A stretch of DNA of 12,417 bases from Candidatus Moraniibacteriota bacterium (GTDB lineage: Bacteria; Patescibacteriota; Minisyncoccia; Moranbacterales; DUUL01). The stretch's first letter is position 1, and each line of letters begins with the position of its first letter. The position numbers and the translations under genes are program-made. Under the pieces are notes generated by a model that was not told the DNA's origin, searched no databases, and saw only the letters and a list, made by a program, of their open reading frames with translations. The DNA lies in the NCBI GenBank assembly GCA_018399935.1, contig JAGYNP010000040.1, forward strand, positions 1 to 12,417. Reading direction: 5' to 3'. Positions 6,883 to 12,417 of the stretch are shown here, piece by piece.

Positions 6883-6891
6883 TAAGTAAAT

Positions 6892-7362
6892 ATGAAAAAA
6901 TTTATTAAATTAGTTATAGCAATTCTGATTAGTTTGATGGCTGGAGTGATTGGGTCTTTTTTTACATTTGATTCTATTGAAGACTGGTATCAATTTTTAG
7001 ATAAACCAGTTTTGAATCCACCTAACTGGATTTTTGGTCCAGTTTGGGTTCTGCTATATATCTTAATGGGAATTGCTTTATATTTAGTTTGGAGAAAAGA
7101 TTTTAGTAAAAAAGAAGTTAAGATAGCTATAGGTTTATTTTCAATTCAATTAGTTTTAAATGCTTTTTGGTCGATTATTTTTTTCGGATTGCAAAATCCT
7201 TTCTTAGCTTTTTTGGAGATTATAGTGCTTTGGATTTTAATATTATTAACTACTAATAAATTTTATTTAATTTCCAAATCAGCTGGTTATTTACTTATCC
7301 CTTACATTATTTGGGTTAGTTTTGCTGTTTATCTTAATGTTTCAATTTGGCTTTTAAATTAA
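6892..7362 (+). CDS. tspO: TspO/MBR family membrane protein
   Basis: A 156-residue integral membrane protein of the tryptophan-rich sensory protein / translocator protein family. Members bind porphyrins and related ligands, and the physiological role in bacteria varies. Five hydrophobic helices are visible at about 5-25, 46-67, 78-99, 103-121 and 131-153. Family motifs are in place: WYQFLDKPVLNPPNWIFGPV (32-51), VWVLLYILMG (51-60), QLVLNAFWSIIFFG (86-99) and LIPYIIWVSFAVYLN (135-149). The length is typical for bacterial TspO. The start is fixed by the hairpin element and tail ending immediately before the ATG, and there is no other Shine-Dalgarno. The gene lies 72 bases after the Clp-like ATPase stop and could be co-transcribed with it. 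A strong bidirectional terminator ends the unit. Confidence 0.92.
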   Translation: MKKFIKLVIAILISLMAGVIGSFFTFDSIEDWYQFLDKPVLNPPNWIFGPVWVLLYILMGIALYLVWRKDFSKKEVKIAIGLFSIQLVLNAFWSIIFFGLQNPFLAFLEIIVLWILILLTTNKFYLISKSAGYLLIPYIIWVSFAVYLNVSIWLLN

Positions 7363-7379
7363 AAGTTTATTAAATTAAA

Positions 7380-7418
7380 AAGACGCTTCTTATTAGGAAA
7401 GCGTCTTGATAGTTTTTA
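7380..7418. terminator. Bidirectional terminator between tspO and the convergent small gene
   Basis: AAGACGCTT (7380-7388) pairs perfectly with AAGCGTCTT (7399-7407) around a 10-base loop. On the + strand it is followed by GATAGTTTTTATTT. On the minus strand the arm continues into TTT and AT-rich sequence. It sits 17 bases after the tspO stop and about 40 bases after the end of the minus-strand gene, so it can serve both. Confidence 0.8.
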
Positions 7419-7448
7419 TTTCTCATGATCACTGAATTCGCTAATTTT

Positions 7449-7688
7449 TTAATTAGGATGAAGGAGATTGTAATTTCCAGAAAAATATCTTTTTTCAAAA
7501 AAATAGGCGTAATAGCAATCTCTACAAATTGGTTTTGCACCATCGTATTCGTTGAAGATTTCATCAACAGAACAGTCGATTTGTAGTTCTTCAATCTCAT
7601 TAAAATCATCTAATGTGAAAATTTTACCACAAAGGTAACATTCTTTTCCAATTTGTTCTTTTAAATATTTTAATAATCTTTTTTGCAT
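7449..7688 (-). CDS. Small zinc-ribbon-like protein, function unknown
   Basis: A 79-residue protein I cannot assign to a named family. It has two CxxC pairs, CYLC (Cys17, Cys20) and CRDC (Cys55, Cys58), separated by 34 residues, plus a lone Cys39. This fits a four-cysteine zinc-binding fold such as a treble clef or the zinc-binding part of HNH-type proteins, but no HNH catalytic residues are seen. The N-terminus is basic (MQKRLLKYLKEQIGK), the middle is acidic, and the C-terminus is aromatic. Predicted cytoplasmic, since no signal or membrane segment is seen. The gene is supported by an AAGGAG Shine-Dalgarno 8 bases before the ATG, a good extended -10 promoter upstream and a terminator downstream. 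It is the only minus-strand gene here and converges on tspO. Confidence 0.75.
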   Translation of the reverse strand: MQKRLLKYLKEQIGKECYLCGKIFTLDDFNEIEELQIDCSVDEIFNEYDGAKPICRDCYYAYFFEKRYFSGNYNLLHPN

Positions 7689-7696
7689 TTCTAGAA

Positions 7697-7702
7697 CTCC
7701 TT
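7697..7702 (-). promoter_or_regulatory. Strong Shine-Dalgarno of the small zinc-ribbon gene
   Basis: AAGGAG on the minus strand, 8 bases before the ATG at 7688. It is the only clear Shine-Dalgarno at optimal spacing among the seven genes whose starts lie in the window, and it fixes the start of the small gene. Confidence 0.75.
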
Positions 7703-7743
7703 CTTGTTTTTTAAAAATACTTTTAAATTATTAACTATTTTTG

Positions 7744-7772
7744 TTTATATCATTTTTAATATTGTAAATCAA
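7744..7772 (-). promoter_or_regulatory. Promoter of the small zinc-ribbon gene
   Basis: On the minus strand, TTGATT (-35, 7767-7772) and TATAAA (-10, 7744-7749) are spaced by 17 bases. The -10 is preceded by TGA, giving an extended -10. Transcription would start near 7737 and give a leader of about 50 bases carrying the AAGGAG site. Confidence 0.55.
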
Positions 7773-7963
7773 GTTTTTTTATTTAAATTCTATTTTAAAT
7801 CTTAATTTGATTATTTAGAAATTTTAAAACATATTATTTGTTTATTTGTACTATTTTTGAGAAATAGATTTTTTCAAGAATATTAAAAGACTTTCTTTTT
7901 GGATTTTAAATTTTAGAATTAATGGTAATTAGGTTTTTTTAGAGTTGTCGTTTGATTTGATTA
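7773..7963. other. AT-rich intergenic stretch without visible gene
   Basis: This is the part of the 481-bp gap between the divergent small gene and the amidotransferase gene that lies outside the two promoters. It is very AT-rich. I found no open frame with a start signal, no tRNA-like fold and no convincing long inverted repeat in it. Confidence 0.5.
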
Positions 7964-7992
7964 TTGACTTTTTTAAATTTTGGAAATAGAAT
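7964..7992 (+). promoter_or_regulatory. Promoter upstream of the glutamine amidotransferase gene
   Basis: TTGACT (7964-7969) and TAGAAT (7987-7992) each match the sigma-70 consensus at five of six positions and are spaced by exactly 17 bases. Transcription would begin near 7999, about 170 bases before the amidotransferase ATG. That leaves a long AT-rich leader with no obvious fold. The promoter could alternatively drive an unrecognised small RNA. Confidence 0.45.
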
Positions 7993-8169
7993 AAAAAAAG
8001 TTAATTCATATTAGATTTTGTAAATTAAATATTATTTTTGTTATCTACTTTTACTAAATATAGCTGATAATAATTTTATTAGTTGAAAATGATATTTGGT
8101 TTACTAAGAAAATAATTTCAATTTAAGTAAGATAAATTAAGAATGAGTTAAATTCTATATTAATTCAAA

Positions 8170-8826
8170 ATGGGTTATATCTATATTTTAAACTATGGTG
8201 ATTATTTTGCTAAATTAACTGCCAAAAAAATTCGTGAAGCTGGAGGACGACCAAGAATTGTTAGTTTTAATACGCCCTATACCGACTTAAAAAAACCAGT
8301 CGGTTTTATTGTGTCTGGATCTCCAAATGGTAGTATTAGGGTCCCAGTTAGACTTTTAACCAAAGAACTTTTTTTAAACAATTCTCCAATAATGGGAATT
8401 TGTATTGGGGCACATTTAATTACTAGGTTTTTTGGAGGTAAATACAAAAAATTAAAAAGGCAAGCTGAAAATGGTCAAGCTAGATTATATCTACATCGAA
8501 GAAATAAATTAACTAAGGGAGTTAAACAAGGAGAAGAAGTCTTTATGATGCATGAAGATAGTATTTCTGATCCAGGCAAAGATTTTGTTGTGGTAGCTAG
8601 TACTGATAAGTGTAAAATTGCTGCAACTAAACATAAAAAGTGGCGGTGGTACACTTTTCAATTTCATCCTGAATTAAGTAATTCGACTGGAGAAAAAATT
8701 TTTAAAAATTTTGTTGAACTTTGTTATCGGGATAAACCAGATTATAAGCCTAAAAAGGGTGAAGTTAAATTATTTTTAAAGAAAAATGGAGTTGTAAAAG
8801 CGGAAGAAGAAAATAATAATTTATAG
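8170..8826 (+). CDS. Stand-alone class I glutamine amidotransferase (GuaA-type)
   Basis: A 218-residue class I (triad) glutamine amidotransferase that should hydrolyse glutamine and pass ammonia to a partner. It resembles the amidotransferase half of GMP synthase, which in many archaea is a separate subunit of about 190 residues. Visible: start YIYILNYGDYFAKL, oxyanion segment GFIVSGSPNG (45-54), nucleophile motif PIMGICIGAHLI with Cys78, and FQFHPE with catalytic His166 and Glu168. The family's usual GxCxGxQ has His82 where Gln is expected. Residues about 187-218 form a lysine- and glutamate-rich tail beyond the domain. No synthetase or ATP-pyrophosphatase domain is fused or adjacent, so the acceptor reaction cannot be read from the window. 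Purine synthesis (GMP) is the leading guess; a surface-sugar or amino-acid amidation role is possible. No Shine-Dalgarno precedes the ATG, and a terminator follows. Confidence 0.8.
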   Translation: MGYIYILNYGDYFAKLTAKKIREAGGRPRIVSFNTPYTDLKKPVGFIVSGSPNGSIRVPVRLLTKELFLNNSPIMGICIGAHLITRFFGGKYKKLKRQAENGQARLYLHRRNKLTKGVKQGEEVFMMHEDSISDPGKDFVVVASTDKCKIAATKHKKWRWYTFQFHPELSNSTGEKIFKNFVELCYRDKPDYKPKKGEVKLFLKKNGVVKAEEENNNL

Positions 8827-8921
8827 TTGTTTGGTTGTTTATAAAGTTTATAAAGTGGAAAAATAAATAAAAAAATATTATTTAAAAATATTTTTTTAAC
8901 TTGAAAAGTTTGTGAGTTTCT

Positions 8922-8946
8922 AAAGCCTTTTTGGGTTGGCTTTTTG
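8922..8946 (+). terminator. Intrinsic terminator after the amidotransferase gene
   Basis: AAAGCC (8922-8927) pairs with GGCTTT (8938-8943) around a 10-base loop, and the T run continues to 8945. The position about 95 bases past the stop codon fits the end of this transcript. The stem is short but well placed before ligA. Confidence 0.6.
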
Positions 8947-9086
8947 GTCAAATTTTTGTATAATAAAAAAGAGATTTTGACTAGAATTTAGGTTTTTTAA
9001 AAGAAAAGTTAAAGGGTTTTATCACAAAGTTATAATCAAAAGAATTTGTTTTCTAATTAAGTGTAATAAAAGTTAATTTACTATTA

Positions 9087-9092
9087 TATAAT
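9087..9092 (+). promoter_or_regulatory. Possible -10 box of ligA
   Basis: A perfect TATAAT lies 23 bases before the ligA ATG, which would give a short leader beginning near 9099. No good -35 is seen at the right distance. Two more perfect TATAAT boxes lie upstream at 8959-8964 (with TTGGCT 17 bases before it, overlapping the terminator stem) and 9032-9037, so the true start is uncertain. Confidence 0.3.
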
Positions 9093-9115
9093 AGTGAGAG
9101 GGTTTTCATATAAAT

Positions 9116-11221
9116 ATGGATAAAAATATTAAGGATAGAGTTGAAAAATTAAGAAAAGTAATTAATGAATATCGATATCGATATCATGTTTTAGATGATC
9201 CAACTTTAACTGATCAGGTTTATGATTCTTTGACGGATGAATTAAGAAAGTTGGAAAAAAAATATCCAGAATTAAAAACTTTTGATTCACCAACTCAGAG
9301 AATTGGCGGAGAACCTTTAGAAAAATTTGAAAAAGTTAAACATCGAGTTCGGCAATGGTCTTTAAATGATGTTTTTAGTTTTGAGGAATTAAAAGACTGG
9401 GAGAGTAGAAATCGAAGAATTTTAGAGAAAAAGGGAATTAAAAGTGATTTTGATTATTTGGTAGAATTGAAAATTGATGGTTTAAAAATTATTTTAGATT
9501 ATGATAAAGGTTATTTAAAACAAGGAGCAACTAGGGGGGATGGTGTAATAGGAGAAAAGGTTACTGAAAATATTAAAACTATTAAAAGTGTTCCATTGAA
9601 ATTAGAAGAGAATATTAATTTAACAGTGACTGGCGAATGTTGGCTTCCCAATAAAGAATTAAAAAGAATTAACAAAGAAAGAAGAAAAAAGAATTTACCT
9701 GAATTTGTTAATTCCAGGAATGCTGGAGCAGGCTCAATGAGACAATTAGATTCCAAGGTGGCAGCTTCTCGGAATCTAGACTCTTATATTTATAGTTTAG
9801 AGGAAGTTAGATCTAATAATGGTAAAGAATTTAAAACTCAAAAAGAAGAATTAAAATTTTTAATTGATTTAGGTTTTAAAATTAATAAAGAATATCAATA
9901 TTTTGAAAATTTAGAAAAAATAAAAGATTTTTATCAGGAATGGACTGATAAAAAAGACCATCAACCCTATGGAATTGATGGTTTGGTAATAAAAATTAAT
10001 TTTAAAAAATACCAACGAGAGTTAGGTTTTACTGGGAAATCACCTCGTTTTGCTATTGCTTGGAAGTTTCCTCCTGAGCGGGTAACAACTCAAATTAAAG
10101 AAATTAAAATTCAAATTGGAAGAACAGGGGCTTTGACTCCAGTGGCAATTTTAAAACCAATTAGTGTGGCTGGAAGTTTGGTTTCTCGAGCGACTTTACA
10201 TAATGAAGACGAAATAATCAAAAAAGATATTAAAATTGGTGATACGGTAGTTATTCATAAAGCTGGTGATATTATTCCAGAAGTTGTTGAGGTGTTAAAA
10301 AAAATGAGAACTGGAAAGGAACAAGATTTTAGAATGCCAAAAAAATGTCCAATTTGTAAAGGAAATGTTGTTAGAGAAAAAATAGCTGATAGCAAAAAGA
10401 ATGTTAGTTCAGCTCATTTTTGTGTTAGTGAAAATTGTTTTGCTATTGAAAGAGAGCGATTGATTCACTTTGTTTCTAAAAAAGGTTTAAATATTGATGG
10501 AATGGGAAAAAAAATTGTTGAACAGTTGATGAATGAAGGTTTGATTTCTTCGGTGACCGATATTTTTAGTTTAAAGTTTGGGGATTTAAAACCACTGGAA
10601 AGATTTGCCGAAAAATCAGCTTTGAATTTAATTGAAGCGATTAAAAAAAGTAAGCAGACAACTTTTGAAAAATTGTTATTTGGTTTGGGAATAAGGCATT
10701 TGGGAGAAGAGGGAATTAGTTTGTTGAGAAAAGAGATGGAGAATAATCAAACTAAACTGGGATCAAAATATCAAAAAATGGGTTTGGAAATTAGTCAACC
10801 AACTGATTTAATTAAATTTTTTGGACAAATTTCAAAAGAGGATTTATTCCAAATAAGTGGTTTTGGTTCTAGAATAGCGGAAAGTTTAAATAGTTGGTTT
10901 AAGAAAAGAGGCAATCAAATAATTTTACAAAAATTAGAAAAAAGGGGAGTGAGAATGGAAAAAGTTTTATCAAAATCTCAAAAGGAGGTTAAAAAATTAG
11001 AAGGAAAAGTTTTTGTGTTAACTGGATTATTGGAGAAATTGACAAGAGATGAGGCTAAAAATTTAATAAAAAAAGAAGGTGGTAAAGTTTCTTCTACTGT
11101 TAGTAAAAACACTGATTTTGTGGTAGTTGGAAAAAACTCTGGTAGTAAATATAAAAAAGCGGTAGAATTAAATATTAGAGTATTAAAAGAAAGAGAATTT
11201 TTGGATTTTATAAAAGAATAA
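9116..11221 (+). CDS. ligA: NAD-dependent DNA ligase LigA
   Basis: Seals nicks in replication (Okazaki fragments) and repair using NAD+ as the adenylate donor. At 701 residues it is a full-length bacterial LigA. Domains in order: Ia NMN-binding region with YHVLDDPTLTDQVYD (23-37); nucleotidyltransferase domain with the adenylated lysine in KIDG (Lys119), then TRGDGVIGE (139-147), VTGE (171-174) and RNAGAGS (201-207, usually RNAAAGS); OB fold with IGRTGALTPVA (334-344) and HKAGDIIPEV (381-390); a four-cysteine zinc finger (Cys411, Cys414, Cys436, Cys441); helix-hairpin-helix repeats at about 455-600 (GLNIDGMGKK, ISGFGSRIAES); and a BRCT domain at about 625-701. All catalytic residues seen are intact. 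The ATG lacks a good Shine-Dalgarno, although GAGAGG lies about 14 bases upstream. The gene stands between the terminated amidotransferase gene and gatC. Confidence 0.97.
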   Translation: MDKNIKDRVEKLRKVINEYRYRYHVLDDPTLTDQVYDSLTDELRKLEKKYPELKTFDSPTQRIGGEPLEKFEKVKHRVRQWSLNDVFSFEELKDWESRNRRILEKKGIKSDFDYLVELKIDGLKIILDYDKGYLKQGATRGDGVIGEKVTENIKTIKSVPLKLEENINLTVTGECWLPNKELKRINKERRKKNLPEFVNSRNAGAGSMRQLDSKVAASRNLDSYIYSLEEVRSNNGKEFKTQKEELKFLIDLGFKINKEYQYFENLEKIKDFYQEWTDKKDHQPYGIDGLVIKINFKKYQRELGFTGKSPRFAIAWKFPPERVTTQIKEIKIQIGRTGALTPVAILKPISVAGSLVSRATLHNEDEIIKKDIKIGDTVVIHKAGDIIPEVVEVLKKMRTGKEQDFRMPKKCPICKGNVVREKIADSKKNVSSAHFCVSENCFAIERERLIHFVSKKGLNIDGMGKKIVEQLMNEGLISSVTDIFSLKFGDLKPLERFAEKSALNLIEAIKKSKQTTFEKLLFGLGIRHLGEEGISLLRKEMENNQTKLGSKYQKMGLEISQPTDLIKFFGQISKEDLFQISGFGSRIAESLNSWFKKRGNQIILQKLEKRGVRMEKVLSKSQKEVKKLEGKVFVLTGLLEKLTRDEAKNLIKKEGGKVSSTVSKNTDFVVVGKNSGSKYKKAVELNIRVLKEREFLDFIKE

Positions 11222-11223
11222 AT

Positions 11224-11304
11224 TAATTTATAATTTGAGAACAATCAATAATAATTAATATTTAATTTTCATTAATATTTTTAAAAATTGAAAATTATAA
11301 ATTA
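11224..11304. repeat. 13-bp perfect inverted repeat between ligA and gatC
   Basis: TAATTTATAATTT (11224-11236) and its exact reverse complement AAATTATAAATTA (11292-11304) flank 55 bases of AT-only-like sequence. They begin just after the ligA stop. They could form a weak stem or be chance in this composition. There is no GC-rich stem and so no clear terminator. Confidence 0.4.
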
Positions 11305-11337
11305 GGTATTGTTTACAAATTACAAATTTACTTACTT

Positions 11338-11640
11338 ATGTCAAAAAAAATAACTATAGCCGAAGTTCGAAAAACTGCAGAACTAGCTCGAATAAAATTA
11401 ACTAAAAAAGAAGAAGAAAAATTTACCCAAGATTTAGATAAAATTTTAAATCTTTTTGCTGATATTCAAGAAGCTCAATTGAATAAAGTTGAAAAATTTG
11501 ATCACTATTATTTAAATAAAAATCAACTTCGATCAGATCAGGTATTAGAAAGAGAGGAAGGTCTGATAAAAGGAATTAAAGAAAATTTTCCTCAAAAAAA
11601 AGATGATTATTTGAAAGTTAAAGCGGTTCTTAAAAAATAG
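11338..11640 (+). CDS. gatC: Aspartyl/glutamyl-tRNA amidotransferase subunit C
   Basis: A 100-residue GatC, the small subunit that wraps around GatA and stabilises its assembly with GatB. The complex converts Glu-tRNA-Gln and/or Asp-tRNA-Asn to Gln-tRNA-Gln or Asn-tRNA-Asn. The family signature is clear in the N-terminal helices: ITIAEVRKTAELARIKLTKK (6-25) followed by EEEKFTQDLDKILNLFADI (25-43). The usual middle linker is present with an LRSDQV-type segment (53-58), after which the C-terminus is lysine-rich (KDDYLKVKAVLKK). Length is normal. No Shine-Dalgarno precedes the ATG. gatA begins 117 bases downstream, in the usual gatCA order. Confidence 0.93.
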   Translation: MSKKITIAEVRKTAELARIKLTKKEEEKFTQDLDKILNLFADIQEAQLNKVEKFDHYYLNKNQLRSDQVLEREEGLIKGIKENFPQKKDDYLKVKAVLKK

Positions 11641-11757
11641 TTTTTAAATTGAAATTAAGTGTTTAATAAACTTCTTTTGTTATGCTGTTTGATTTATTTT
11701 GTTTGAGTTTTGTTGAAGTGGAAACTTTATTTAAATATGTAATTTTAAAAGAAAAAT

Positions 11758-12417
11758 ATGATAAAAGATTTACATAAAAAATTAGTTGAAAAAAAAATTA
11801 CCTCAGTCGAATTGACTAAAAAATATTTGAAAAGAATTAAAGAAAGAAATCCTGAGATTAACAGTTTTTTGAGTACCTATGAAAAGGAAGCTTTGAAAAC
11901 TGCTAAGCGAGTTGATAAAAAAATTGAAACAGGTCATAAAATAGGGATGTTAGAAGGAATTCCTTATGCGGTTAAAGATAATTTTTGTGTTAAGGGTCGA
12001 ATTACTACTGCAGGATCTAAAATTTTAGAAAAATATAAAGCACCTTATGACAACTTTGTGGTTGGTAAGTTGAAAAAAGCTGGAGCGGTTTTATTGGGTA
12101 AAACTAATATGGATGAATTTGCAATGGGAACTTCAACTGAAAATTCCGCTTTTGGGGTAACTAAAAACCCAATTGACATTAAACGTGTAGCAGGAGGTTC
12201 TTCAGGAGGTTCAGCGGCAGCGGTGGCCGATGAACAAGCGGTTTGGTCTTTGGGTTCTGATACTGGAGGATCAATTCGATGCCCAGCCAGTTTTTGTGGA
12301 GTAGTTGGGATGAAACCAACTTACGGTCGAGTTTCCAGGGCGGGGCTTATTGCTATGGCTTCTAGTTATGATCAAATTGGACCTTTTACTCAAACTGTGG
12401 AAGATACAGCTATTATT
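11758..12417 (+). CDS. gatA: Glutamyl-tRNA(Gln) amidotransferase subunit A, cut by window end
   Basis: The first 220 residues of GatA, the amidase-signature subunit that releases ammonia from glutamine for the transamidation done by GatB. The Ser-Ser-Lys triad is complete and correctly spaced: Lys73 in PYAVKDN, Ser148 in AGGSSGGSAAAVA, and Ser172 in DTGGSIRCPA. Other family blocks: GKTNMDEFAMGTSTENSAFG (114-133), GVVGMKPTYGRVSRAG (181-196) and SSYDQIGPF (202-210). Cys175 stands where GatA normally has Gln (SIRQPA). The remaining half of the protein, about 250 residues, continues past the window. No Shine-Dalgarno precedes the ATG. The 117-base gap from gatC is rather wide for a tight operon but holds no terminator, and gatB would be expected further on. 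Confidence 0.95.
   Translation, partial: MIKDLHKKLVEKKITSVELTKKYLKRIKERNPEINSFLSTYEKEALKTAKRVDKKIETGHKIGMLEGIPYAVKDNFCVKGRITTAGSKILEKYKAPYDNFVVGKLKKAGAVLLGKTNMDEFAMGTSTENSAFGVTKNPIDIKRVAGGSSGGSAAAVADEQAVWSLGSDTGGSIRCPASFCGVVGMKPTYGRVSRAGLIAMASSYDQIGPFTQTVEDTAII

Noticed and set aside
7370..7609. Second minus-strand open frame overlapping the zinc-ribbon gene
   Set aside because: It overlaps in another frame, runs through the terminator hairpin, and has no start signals. The 7449-7688 frame has the promoter, Shine-Dalgarno and cysteine motifs.
8089..8115. Eight-codon open frame in the amidotransferase leader as a leader peptide
   Set aside because: No Shine-Dalgarno, no run of regulatory codons and no attenuator-like hairpin follows it.
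1226..12417. Absence of TGA stops as a sign of recoded TGA (glycine, as in Gracilibacteria/SR1)
   Set aside because: Zero of eight stops is not significant at this base composition, and all genes reach normal family lengths with no in-frame TGA, so the standard code suffices.

Overview
The window is a 12.4-kb piece of an AT-rich bacterial genome. Gene content and style suggest a reduced-genome, Candidate Phyla Radiation (Patescibacteria)-like organism. This is inference from low GC, mostly Shine-Dalgarno-poor starts, an alanyl-tRNA synthetase without its C-terminal domain, divergent membrane-anchored Clp-like ATPases and dispersed hairpin repeats. No rRNA or other marker is present to prove it. 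Seven of eight genes lie on the + strand and the eighth is a small minus-strand gene. All genes read with the standard code. Visible stops are TAA (5) and TAG (3).

Layout. 1-1225 is the 3' part of a UDP-glucose dehydrogenase gene, closed by a terminator. 1226-1638 is intergenic and carries two copies of a palindromic GAGATTCYTCG...CTCAG repeat and a possible promoter. 1639-3981 encodes alanyl-tRNA synthetase with a complete RdgB/HAM1 (ITP/XTP pyrophosphatase) domain inserted in its middle and no C-Ala domain. 3982-4371 is a repeat-rich spacer with small hairpins, a 45-bp tandem repeat, two copies of a 48-nt hairpin element and a perfect 22-bp palindrome. 4372-6819 encodes a membrane-anchored double-AAA+ Clp-like ATPase with a degenerate first module. 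A third copy of the hairpin element then precedes a TspO/MBR gene (6892-7362). A bidirectional terminator separates tspO from a convergent 79-residue zinc-ribbon-like gene (7449-7688, minus). A 481-bp AT-rich spacer leads to a stand-alone GuaA-type glutamine amidotransferase (8170-8826). ligA (9116-11221), gatC (11338-11640) and the start of gatA (11758 to the window end) follow.

How the genes relate. alaS, gatC/gatA and ligA are core information-processing genes. GatCA(B) makes Gln-tRNA and/or Asn-tRNA by transamidation. The Clp-like ATPase and TspO are both membrane proteins, and each is preceded by the same hairpin plus the tail AGGGYAAGYAAA ending at the ATG, so they may share post-transcriptional control or simply carry the same mobile repeat. 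The points most worth following are the AlaRS-HAM1 fusion, the hairpin family whose interior sequence changes while pairing is kept, and the ATPase with a dead first module and altered pore loops.
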